From positions 1 to 64,000 of the forward strand of contig DATAWG010000130.1 of assembly GCA_036267355.1 (NCBI GenBank): a stretch of 64,000 nucleotides of DNA. Reading direction: 5' to 3'. This DNA is from Pirellulales bacterium (GTDB lineage: Bacteria > Planctomycetota > Planctomycetia > Pirellulales > DATAWG01). Shown in pieces: positions 17,401-24,097 of the stretch. The notes below the pieces were generated by a model. That model searched no databases. It had not been told where the DNA came from and saw nothing but the letters and a program-made list of their open reading frames with translations. A program made the translations under genes and the position numbers. Numbering within the stretch: the first letter of the stretch is position 1; each line of letters opens with the position of its first letter.

Positions 17401-18879
17401 TTTGCGCCGGTTCGGTTCAGCGGCGCCGGTGTGCCGATCTACGATATGGCACATGGCGAAACACTCGCCACGGGAGCGCAAGCGCCGACGAGCTCGGGCG
17501 GCGACCAAGCTCTAGCAAACGCCGAGGGTTGGACAATCCTCACCGTGGCGCCGAAACCGTTTGCGCCCCAATCCGTCGGCGGCGTGTTCCGCGGAACGCC
17601 AAAATGGTCGTATCCGGATCTTTGGCCGGGCCTGCATGCGTCGCACGAATCGCCGCCCCCCGATCGGCCCGGCGAATTGATCGGCACCACGCGATTGCTC
17701 GGGCCGTTCGTCACTCCGAAAAAGAGCGACGCCGGTCCAATCTGGGCGCTCAACGGAAACATGGGCAACGTTTATCTTTTCACGGCCGACGGATTGTTTG
17801 TCGCGACGCTATTTCACGATGCTCGCTTGGGCCGCCCTTGGGCAATGCCGATCGCCCGGCGCGAAATGTTGCTGAACGACCTCACATTGCACGACGAGAA
17901 TTTCTGGCCGTCGATCACGCAGACGAGCGACGGCAAGGTGTATCTCGTCGACGGCGGGCGCACGAGCCTGATCCGCGTCGATGGCCTCGACAGCATCCGC
18001 CGGCTCGCCGACAGCGAGTTGAATGTCTCGGCCGACCAGTTGCGCGAAGCGACCGATTTTCGACTCCAAGCCGAGCTCCGGCGGCAACAATCCCGCGGCG
18101 CCGATCGGCTCGTCGTGACGATGCGATCGAAGGCGCCGGCGATCGATGCGGCATTCCAGGGTGATAACTGGGGCTGGGCTTCGTGGGTCGACATCGATAA
18201 GGCCGGGGTGGCTGCGTTTTTCAACAGCAATTCGAAGCCGCACGACGTTACCGCCGCGCTTTGCGTCGCCGGAGATCGGCTCTATGCCATGTATCGAGTC
18301 GACGATCCGAAATTGCTCAGCAACTCGGGCGAGCTATTGCAAAATCTCTTCAAAACGGGCGGGGCCCTCGATCTCATGATCGGCGCCAACCCCGCGGCCG
18401 ATCCGCATCGCAATCGTGCCGTGGCCGGCGACGAGCGGCTGCTGGTCACGCAGGTTCGCGATAAAACCGTCGCCGTGCTGTATCAGCCCGTGGCGTTCGG
18501 ACCAGCGCGAGCGGCAGTGGGCGGCAAGGCTGAGCCCGTGGCGTTCAGTTCGCCGCTGCGCACGATCCGATTCGATCGGGTCGAAGATGTCAGCGACCAG
18601 GTCCGGTTCGCGTCGGTGGTTGAGAAAGACTACAAGGCTCACGCGGAGCGCGGCGTCTTCGGGTTCTCAATTCCGCTGGCCACGCTCGGCCTCAAGCCGC
18701 GGCCGGGCGAAATCCTCCGCGGCGATATCGGAATCTTGCGCGGCGCCGATTTTCAAACCATCCAACGCGCCTATTGGAGCAACAAGGCCACCGGCATCAT
18801 GTCCGACATTCCCAGCGAAGCCGAACTAACGCCGCAACTGTGGGGCCTATTCGAATTCAAGCCGCAAACGAAGGAATAG
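14461..18879 (+). CDS. Giant secreted NHL/propeller protein with FlgD-like and DOMON-like parts
   Basis: 1,472 residues with a signal peptide (about 1-28). Regions in order: a beta-rich part that could bind carbohydrate (about 40-380); a FlgD-type Ig segment (about 405-490, with the pattern VTLVIDDLDGRRVRNL and WWDGTND); an NHL/SMP-30-like propeller (about 600-800, motifs such as GVAFTADGQLLAL and LALDDRGNIYISD); an EF-hand-like loop DRNGDGVVQPEE (about 939); and a C-terminal beta domain (about 1215-1465) like DOMON/CBM9 cytochrome- or sugar-binding modules. It is probably an extracellular carbohydrate-related protein, but no catalytic residues are identified. The ATG at 14461 has no Shine-Dalgarno site. 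The gene stands alone. Confidence 0.82.
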   Translation: MQRTPLKTFGVSLACILVAAGGRAVAARGADGGVGNSAAGNFASEFTTPLAADNLDPAAFAVWVDGSETSISLKDGPRHCVWTQSSRPEWDGADYGESKQPGVRHLRIGFKKPLEIGAVLVRGGGKLSVLRPTVAYPGSLADESQWLPAERLKGGQVSRDEVEREEFAVWVLPPKTVARAIRFTHVAAPTETTYHGWLGGAFVLGQRMINVAPRATITTGSRNEAASRLNDESNNGTWSAWDNGASGTASVVSQEHPESVLITWPHDERLLGVNLLWAGFSAADVQTYVGPADRHPREATEADWQTVARSDKIENAYPLPLGVNWLGFSQPITTRALRLRITRAIDETKSHPHMRGNTHAGRRIWLGEFMALSPLGNAALQSAVAPPSPLADALHPPIPIRFHLDEASCVTLVIDDLDGRRVRNLVSETEYPAGDHVVWWDGTNDLLRDLDAPRHGIYRIPAQLVAPGKYRLRGLARKAIDLRFEFSIYTAGDPAWATADHRGAWLANHSPPSSVLFVPGDKAPGGEPLMFLGSYVSEGTDGLAWVDLSGHKRGGETWVGGNWTGAPLLARDAGPHAPSAAFGYAASAWEGELRITALTAKGDRAVVKYDLPGGKSASEVRGLAAFDGLIVCSLPKQKEFLFVDAQSGAIRGRAACDDPRGVAFTADGQLLALVGKSLQRYRLLDTNGDLTLGKPEAVVAAGLDDPQQLALDDRGNIYISDRGASHQVKVFTADGKPLRSIGTPGQPKAGPYDSSHMNNPNGLAIDSRRRLWVAETDFQPKRVSVWTLDGKLVTAFYGPSEYGGGGKLDPQDKSRFYFHGMEFKLDWQRGSSQLVDVLFRPDPNDPQFGAGFPGGAPESPIYVGGRKYFSDSYDSNPTNGAGVVAIWQQRGDVAVPVAAFGRANDWNLLKSDAFRSRWPAGVDLNGDRWRNQAGFAWSDRNGDGVVQPEEVEFTRAALGGIVVMPDLSIIASRVDDRAMRFAPVRFSGAGVPIYDMAHGETLATGAQAPTSSGGDQALANAEGWTILTVAPKPFAPQSVGGVFRGTPKWSYPDLWPGLHASHESPPPDRPGELIGTTRLLGPFVTPKKSDAGPIWALNGNMGNVYLFTADGLFVATLFHDARLGRPWAMPIARREMLLNDLTLHDENFWPSITQTSDGKVYLVDGGRTSLIRVDGLDSIRRLADSELNVSADQLREATDFRLQAELRRQQSRGADRLVVTMRSKAPAIDAAFQGDNWGWASWVDIDKAGVAAFFNSNSKPHDVTAALCVAGDRLYAMYRVDDPKLLSNSGELLQNLFKTGGALDLMIGANPAADPHRNRAVAGDERLLVTQVRDKTVAVLYQPVAFGPARAAVGGKAEPVAFSSPLRTIRFDRVEDVSDQVRFASVVEKDYKAHAERGVFGFSIPLATLGLKPRPGEILRGDIGILRGADFQTIQRAYWSNKATGIMSDIPSEAELTPQLWGLFEFKPQTKE

Positions 18880-18929
18880 CACGCAATGGCTACGCCTCGG
18901 AATGCATTCAGCAACCGGTCAACTTGTCG

Positions 18930-19130
18930 TCAGTCTTCTTCCGAACAATACCAGATGCAGATCGTAACGTGATGGCCGACGCCGGAGCGTTCGCTTTCCG
19001 ATTGCGACACGTGCAGCACCTTGCCGTCGATCGAGGCTAGCCATTCGTTGATGTGCTCTTCTTGCGACGAGCCGACGACCGTCTCGCCCTGACCACTGAC
19101 AAACGTAAAAACTTTGACGCGTTCTCGCAT
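18930..19130 (-). CDS. Small conserved-looking protein of unknown function
   Basis: 66 residues starting MRERVKVFTFVSG and ending CIWYCSEED. The ribosome site AGGAG stands 8 nt before the ATG, strong support for a real gene. Composition is a soluble mixed alpha/beta fold: VKVFTFVSG strand, a helix around SQEEHINEWLAS, and a C-terminal strand HHVTICIWYC. It looks like a small fold of the type found in short regulatory proteins, but no family is recognised. It is 68 nt downstream of the beta-lactamase-type gene on the same strand and may be co-transcribed with it. Confidence 0.75.
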   Translation of the reverse strand: MRERVKVFTFVSGQGETVVGSSQEEHINEWLASIDGKVLHVSQSESERSGVGHHVTICIWYCSEED

Positions 19131-19198
19131 GGCGGATTCTCCTGACTTGATCGCCCTCAACCATTTTACCGGGGGCGGAATCGTGCGAGTTCGACGGT

Positions 19199-20926
19199 TC
19201 ATTTCTGCATGCTGATTTGCCAGGCTTCGCCGAGCAATGCTTCGGGGTCTTTCGGCGGGTCGCAATTGATGAGCATCGCGGCATCGACGTCGTCGGGAAA
19301 GTGGAAGATCGAGCTGCGGAATGAGCCGGCCCGCGAACCGGGCCCGGATCCTTCGTCCCAAAACCAGCCGCCGTTTTTTTCCCAGCCGGGCTCGGAAGTG
19401 TCCCAACCCAGCAGATCGTGGTACATCATGTCGGTCGTGCTGCGGCTGAGCACTTTGTGGTCGCGCAGGCCGGTGAGAAATCGGCCGAGATCAGACACCG
19501 ACGCATACCAGCCGGCCGCTCCGGCCGTCGCGTCGCAATTCCAATCGAACGGAAATCCGGGGCGCGTGCTGCCAAGCTGCTTGTAGCCGCACGTGGGAGC
19601 GTCGGCCTGGAAGTGGGTTTCCATCTGGGTGATGCCCATCGGCTTGAGCACGTGTGCCTTCACAAACGGCATGTATTGCACGTGGCCGATCTGCTCGATG
19701 ATCAACCGGGCGATGTAGAAATTGTTGTTGTCGTAGGCGTAGTGTGTGCCGGGCGGGTGGGCGAGGGGCTCGGTGAGCAGCTTTTCGAGATCGGCCGGGG
19801 TATTGAAATCCGACATTTTCTTGAATCCGCTTCGATGTTGGAGCAACTGGCGAATGGTCACTTTTTTCACGTCGCTGCTGGCCGCGGGGCATACGGCCTT
19901 GATGTGGGGCCAAAATGGATCATCGAGCGAGAATTTTTGGCCGGTCACTTCCCAGAGTTTCAATAGCGCGACGGCGGTGATCGTTTTGGAAACGCTGGCG
20001 ACGCCCATCGGCTTGTCGAGCGTCCATTTCACCGACGGATGATCGGGCTGCCACGGGGCGCGAGCCCAACCCTCGGCCCCCTTGGCCACGACCTCGCCGT
20101 GCTGCAACACCTCGAACGCGTAGCCTCCCGCCAGCTTGCCGTCGCATTGCTTGTGGAGATAGTCGCTCCATTTGCTGAAATCGTGCGGGCCGATTTCCGG
20201 CGCGACCGCGACCCAACGCAATTGCTTGTGCTGCTGCTCGAGCGATTGGATCATCTTGCAAGCCGGATGATCCAGGTCGTTGGTCCACCAACCGTTATTG
20301 GTCAGGCAGATCCAGGTGCCGAGCGTTGTGAACGAGACGCAACGCACCGCGAGATTCTTCTTGACCGCATTGTCGAGCACCTTGGCCAGATCGGAGGGCA
20401 CGCTGCCATACCAAACACCGGTCTTGCCGAACAGCACGACCCAGGCCCCATTTGGGCCGAAGGAAACCGATCGCAATGTGCCGCCGCCTTGGGAGACCTC
20501 GACGATTTTTTTGAAGGCGTCGTCCGGAATTTTGCCGATCGTCCAATTGCCATTCTGATTCCACAGCACCGTCCAACCGCCGCTCGGCGCGAAGGCGACG
20601 CATTTGAACGTCGTATTCTTGGCCTTTTGCAACTCGGCAAGTTTCTTGCAGCCGGGCAAGCCGAGGTTGCTGGTGTAATAGCCGTTGCCTTCCGTCAGCA
20701 CGACCCAATCGCCATTGGGCGTGAAGGAAACGGAGTGAAACGTGTTGGCTTTCTGCAGCTTTATGAGCTGCTTCGAGATGTGTGCGCCGGTGTTGTTGGT
20801 CCAAAATGCATTGCCGTCGCCGAGAATGACGAAATCGCCGGCTGCATGGGCAACCGTGACGAGCGCAAGCCACGCGAGGATGGAGCCAGTAGCGCGGCAC
20901 AAATTGCAGCGGGTCATCAGTTTCAC
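19199..20926 (-). CDS. Secreted serine beta-lactamase-type protein with N-terminal repeats
   Basis: 575 residues; signal peptide about 1-29. Residues 31-245 consist of four to five copies of a roughly 45-residue unit with the core SFTPNGDWVVL...GNGYYT, which could form a beta-propeller-like binding domain. From about 250 on it is a class C beta-lactamase/DD-peptidase-family fold: SxxK nucleophile motif S311-V-S-K314, a YDN motif in HYAYDNNNFY in place of the YxN, and a C-terminal region with GSGPGSRAG. In planctomycetes such proteins are usually esterases or D-aminopeptidases rather than antibiotic resistance enzymes. The start at 20926 has a weak GGTGA site; a second ATG is three codons in. 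The repeat domain may anchor the enzyme to a polymer. Confidence 0.87.
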   Translation of the reverse strand: MKLMTRCNLCRATGSILAWLALVTVAHAAGDFVILGDGNAFWTNNTGAHISKQLIKLQKANTFHSVSFTPNGDWVVLTEGNGYYTSNLGLPGCKKLAELQKAKNTTFKCVAFAPSGGWTVLWNQNGNWTIGKIPDDAFKKIVEVSQGGGTLRSVSFGPNGAWVVLFGKTGVWYGSVPSDLAKVLDNAVKKNLAVRCVSFTTLGTWICLTNNGWWTNDLDHPACKMIQSLEQQHKQLRWVAVAPEIGPHDFSKWSDYLHKQCDGKLAGGYAFEVLQHGEVVAKGAEGWARAPWQPDHPSVKWTLDKPMGVASVSKTITAVALLKLWEVTGQKFSLDDPFWPHIKAVCPAASSDVKKVTIRQLLQHRSGFKKMSDFNTPADLEKLLTEPLAHPPGTHYAYDNNNFYIARLIIEQIGHVQYMPFVKAHVLKPMGITQMETHFQADAPTCGYKQLGSTRPGFPFDWNCDATAGAAGWYASVSDLGRFLTGLRDHKVLSRSTTDMMYHDLLGWDTSEPGWEKNGGWFWDEGSGPGSRAGSFRSSIFHFPDDVDAAMLINCDPPKDPEALLGEAWQISMQK

Positions 20927-21138
20927 CGGGGCAACGAGCGGATGTGGGGAAAAGCCACGGGCGGCCGCCCTCCATTGAAGGAACGGCGAGAGTCGGAGTC
21001 AAGCACAGCGAGCTAAGGCGACTCGTTTCGCGAATTGGTCGATTTCCGGCGCCGCACAACGCGCGAAACGGCGTCGGCGCGGTTTGCGGGTTTGGCGATG
21101 ACGCTCAGAATAGATGGCTGCCGCACGGCGGGGCAGAC

Positions 21139-21190
21139 GGCACACGGAGTGTGCCTGCTACGTTATCGCAGGCGGCACACGGAGTGTGCC
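21139..21190. repeat. Two family A palindromes directly after the oxidoreductase gene
   Basis: GGCACACGGAGTGTGCC occurs at 21139-21155 and again at 21174-21190, both in the same orientation. They are half-elements, not a complete 87-bp unit. The second ends 10 nt from the stop codon of the Gfo/Idh/MocA gene, so its transcript runs straight into the hairpins. They may stabilise or end the 3' end of that mRNA, as inference. Confidence 0.75.
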
Positions 21191-21199
21191 TGCTCCGTA

Positions 21200-22594
21200 T
21201 CAGACGTTCCAGCCTTTGCGATATTCGCGCTTCGTCCAGCGGTTCAGATCGGGCAGATTGGTGATTTTCATTTCCGGCCCGTTCCATTCGACTTTGTTGC
21301 CCACGCCCGCGTGCTGGGCCAGGTTGCCCAACAAGATAAACTCGGTGAGACGGGTGGCGTAGTCGAAGCTTGTCGCCGTGTCGATTTTGCCTTCTTTCAC
21401 GGCGCGGATGAAATCGGCGAACGAACCCTTTGGCCGCGGCAGCGATTTTGGCGGGGCCGGAATTTCATCCATCAACTTGTGCGGCACGAGCGTCATGCCG
21501 CCGCCGTAGGTGCCGGTGTAGAGAATCCCCTTTTCACCGACGTACAGTGTGCCGTTGCTGTCGAATTTTTCGTCGGGATATTTTTTCTTCAGCTCGCTCA
21601 ATAGCGGCGGAAGGTAGTGCGGGCCGTGCCCCTTTTTCTTGTTTGGAGCGTCCGTGTAGCCGTCGTACCAATAAACCTTGACGGGCGGCAAATCGCCGCG
21701 CGCCGGAAAGTCCCAACGCAACCGGTTGCCGGTCGGATACCGCTCATCGCTGCCGCCGGCGACCGATTCCATTTCGAACCCTGTCGGATGCTCGAGCTTC
21801 AGCGCCCAAAAGACGCCGTCGAGCACGTGGCAGGCCATGTTGCCCAGCGAACCGTTGCCGAAGTCATACCAACCGTGCCATTCGTGAGGATGCAGGTCGG
21901 CGTGGAAATCGCGATACGGCGCCGGGCCGATCCAATTGTCCCAGTGCATTCCCTTCGGGGCCGGCCGGGACGGCGGACGCGGACCCACGCCGCCGTTCGA
22001 GCGATCGCACCAACTGTGCGTCTCGCGAATTTCGCCGATCGTGCCGGCCCAAACGTATTCGCACAACCGGCGGTATCCCTCGGAGCAATGCCCTTGATTG
22101 CCCATCTGCGTGGCCACCTTGTATTGCTCGGCCATGGCCCGCAGCCGGCGAGCCTCGGCCACGTCGTGGCACAGCGGCTTTTCGCAATACACGCCCTTGC
22201 CCAACTGCATGGCGATCATCGTCGGCAGGGCATGCTGATGGTTCGGGGTGGCGACAAACACGGCATCGATCTGTTTGTGCATCTTGTCGAACATTGCCCG
22301 ATAGTCGGTGAACGTTTGAATCTTTTCGGCGTTCGGGTCGTGCTTTGCCCGGTCGGACAAGTAGCCGCCGAAATGCGATTCATCGACGTCGACGATTGCG
22401 ATGAGGTTTTCATTCTTGACGGCATCGAGATGCGAACGCCCGCGTCCGCCGCAGCCGACGAGCACGCAATTGATTTTTTCCTTGCGGTTTTCGGCATGCA
22501 GAAACCCAGGCGCGCCAAGGACTCCAGCCGAAACGGCGCCGGCGCCAAGCGAAGCGGTTTTCAGAAACGAACGACGATCGATGCGTGAGGGCAT
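21200..22594 (-). CDS. Tat-exported Gfo/Idh/MocA-family oxidoreductase
   Basis: 464 residues. A twin-arginine signal is plain at the N-terminus (RRSFLKTASLGAG), so the folded, cofactor-loaded protein is probably exported. The Rossmann segment follows (INCVLVGCGGRGRSHLDA), then VDVDESHFGG, the family signature CEKPLCHDVAEARRL and a large C-terminal domain with a WHGWYDFGNGSLG stretch. Many such planctomycete proteins are annotated as dehydrogenases of sugars or inositols, but the substrate is unknown. The ATG at 22594 gives the Tat signal at the very start and has GGAG 9 nt upstream; the frame before it is not coding. No partner gene adjoins. Confidence 0.92.
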   Translation of the reverse strand: MPSRIDRRSFLKTASLGAGAVSAGVLGAPGFLHAENRKEKINCVLVGCGGRGRSHLDAVKNENLIAIVDVDESHFGGYLSDRAKHDPNAEKIQTFTDYRAMFDKMHKQIDAVFVATPNHQHALPTMIAMQLGKGVYCEKPLCHDVAEARRLRAMAEQYKVATQMGNQGHCSEGYRRLCEYVWAGTIGEIRETHSWCDRSNGGVGPRPPSRPAPKGMHWDNWIGPAPYRDFHADLHPHEWHGWYDFGNGSLGNMACHVLDGVFWALKLEHPTGFEMESVAGGSDERYPTGNRLRWDFPARGDLPPVKVYWYDGYTDAPNKKKGHGPHYLPPLLSELKKKYPDEKFDSNGTLYVGEKGILYTGTYGGGMTLVPHKLMDEIPAPPKSLPRPKGSFADFIRAVKEGKIDTATSFDYATRLTEFILLGNLAQHAGVGNKVEWNGPEMKITNLPDLNRWTKREYRKGWNV

Positions 22595-22751
22595 GGGGAA
22601 GTTCTCCGGCGACGAGATCGCTGCAAGGTGGGACTGGGGGAAGGCGGGACGACCGATCGGAGTTCGGGCGAAACGCATTATAGTCGAAACAAATTCGGGT
22701 TGCCAATTTCCCGTTTCAGCTGCTGTCCGCCTTGTCCGCCTTTCCTTGATG

Positions 22752-22804
22752 CAGCACGCTGAAGCGTGAACTCCAACGGTTGGAGTTCACGCTTCAGCGT
22801 GCTG
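22752..22804. repeat. Perfect 26-bp inverted repeat with one-base spacer
   Basis: Arms 22752-22777 and 22779-22804 are exact complements of each other and are separated by a single G. Such a structure can extrude as a cruciform or fold as a 26-bp RNA hairpin. Relatives with the motif TTGGAGTTCACGCTTCAGCGT occur as an imperfect, reversed arrangement at 7229-7281. It lies between the oxidoreductase start (22594) and the terminator of the next gene. Confidence 0.9.
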
Positions 22805-22844
22805 TTCAACGCGCAAACGGTCGCCGATCGAAAGCCGATCGCCC

Positions 22845-22888
22845 AAAAAATAAAGACGGCCTGCCTGGTTTCACCCGGGCAGGCCGTC
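22845..22888 (-). terminator. Intrinsic terminator of the Cys/His-rich gene
   Basis: Read on the minus strand, an 11-bp GC-rich stem (22888-22878 with 22865-22855) closes a 12-nt loop and is followed by a T-rich run (TTTATTTTTT, 22854-22845). It begins 60 nt past the stop codon at 22949. This is the best classical rho-independent terminator in the window. Confidence 0.88.
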
Positions 22889-22948
22889 GTCGATTCTTCG
22901 CTTGAAGAGGTCGGCCGTTTCATCGACCGCTCTTCTCATCCGGACCGC

Positions 22949-23527
22949 TTAGCCGCCGCAACCGCAGCTCGGAGCGGCAGCGCAACCGCAGCTCGGGGCC
23001 GCAGCGCAACCGCAGCTCGGGGCGCAGCAGGTGTGCTGGCAGCAGGCGTGCAGCCATTCACGGCAAGCGTGGTGGCAGCAGCTTTCATGGCAGCAGCGCT
23101 CGTGGCAGCAGCGGTGGTGGCAGCAGTGGTGGTGGTGGTGGTGGCAGCAGCCGCAGGCCGATTCGCAACCGCAACCGCAGCTCGGGGCGGCCGGGGCAGC
23201 GCAGCAGGTCGCTTCAGCCGGGGCAGCGCAGCAGGTCGCTTCGGCCGGGGCAGCGGCGCAGCTCGGGGCGGCAGCGCAACCGCAGCTCGGGGCCGCAGCA
23301 CAACCGCAGCTCGATTCGCAGCACGACTTCATGCAGCAGCACAGTTTCTCGCAGCAACGATGGCAGCGCTCACGGCAGCAGTGGTGGTGGTGATGGCAGC
23401 ACTCACCGCAAGCCGGTTCGCAACTGCACGACGGTTCGGCGCTACATCCGCAGTCAGCTTGGACGCGGGACACCAGCGCCAAGGCGGCCACCAGGGCCAG
23501 CACAACAATACTGAGACGACGGCTCAT
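22949..23527 (-). CDS. Secreted Cys/His-rich low-complexity protein
   Basis: 192 residues. A signal peptide (about 1-24, ending RVQA-D) is followed by a mature part in which about 50 of 168 residues are Cys and about 20 are His. Cys pairs (CC) alternate with His runs of five and six and with repeated units of SCGCAAAP or AEATCCAAP type. The start is fixed by AAGGAG 7 nt upstream, and a strong terminator follows, so this is a discrete single-gene transcript. No family is recognised. It could bind metals like an exported metallothionein, or cross-link into a cystine-rich cell envelope of the kind known for planctomycetes. Both are inference. The complement reads as Gln/Trp repeats, which I reject. 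Confidence 0.85.
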   Translation of the reverse strand: MSRRLSIVVLALVAALALVSRVQADCGCSAEPSCSCEPACGECCHHHHHCCRERCHRCCEKLCCCMKSCCESSCGCAAAPSCGCAAAPSCAAAPAEATCCAAPAEATCCAAPAAPSCGCGCESACGCCHHHHHHCCHHRCCHERCCHESCCHHACREWLHACCQHTCCAPSCGCAAAPSCGCAAAPSCGCGG

Positions 23528-24097
23528 GACGACTCTCCTTGAGAAAAACGGATACAAAACATCCCGGACGGGCCACCCGCCGTACGGCCCCTCGCTGCCG
23601 CCCGACCGCGGCATGCCCAATGAGGGCCGTCGTGGCGATCCAGGCTCGCAAGGTGGTGGCATTTCTATGAGGTGGTATCGGTTCGCTGAACCGCTCGCCT
23701 TAGCTAGATTCGCCATTCACCCCCATCCGCGAGGTCAAATCGCCGGTGGTTGTTCCGCTTTTGACGAAGAAACCGAGAGAACCAGCGGCGTCCTACCTTG
23801 CCCAGGTCGGAGAGACCGGCTGTAGGCTGTGACTATCCGGTACATAAAGAACATTCCTCAACTCAGAGATGTCAGGCTTCTCCGCGATCGTGGTCGGGGC
23901 AGACCGATCAACGAACGTAGCAGGCACACTCCGTGTGCCGTCTGCCCCGCTCCATGCGCAACCCGCCGCGGAGCGCAGACGGCACACGGAGTGTGCCTGC
24001 TACCATTGGCGAGGGTTGCCGGTCGGCTAAAGTCGGCCGACCTTTCTCTCCGAACAGCGCTCCGTTTGCAGCGCAATCGAGGCGAGAAAAAGAGAAT
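23528..24097. other. Gap with one complete family A element
   Basis: No gene is seen in these 570 bases. The AAGGAG ribosome site of the Cys/His-rich gene lies at 23535-23540 (minus strand). An 87-bp family A element is at 23917-24003. Nothing else is recognised. Confidence 0.7.
23917..24003. repeat. 87-bp nested palindromic element (family A, copy 4)
   Basis: The arms (23917-23942 and 23978-24003) match those at 107-193, while the 35-nt core is clearly different in sequence. Its length is still exactly 35, so length rather than core sequence appears to be conserved. Confidence 0.85.

Larger units (their letters stand above)
22595..22948. other. Intergenic region with a perfect palindrome and a terminator
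   Basis: No gene is seen. It contains a 53-bp near-zero-loop palindrome (22752-22804) and the intrinsic terminator of the Cys/His-rich gene (22845-22888), each annotated separately. Confidence 0.8.

Noticed and set aside
15739-17508. 589-residue minus-strand frame
   Set aside because: Shadow of the NHL/propeller gene; no recognisable domain.
23031-23393. Gln/Trp-rich 120-residue frame on the + strand
   Set aside because: It is the complement of the Cys/His-rich gene, which has the signal peptide, ribosome site and terminator; the Q/W runs follow from the repeated DNA.
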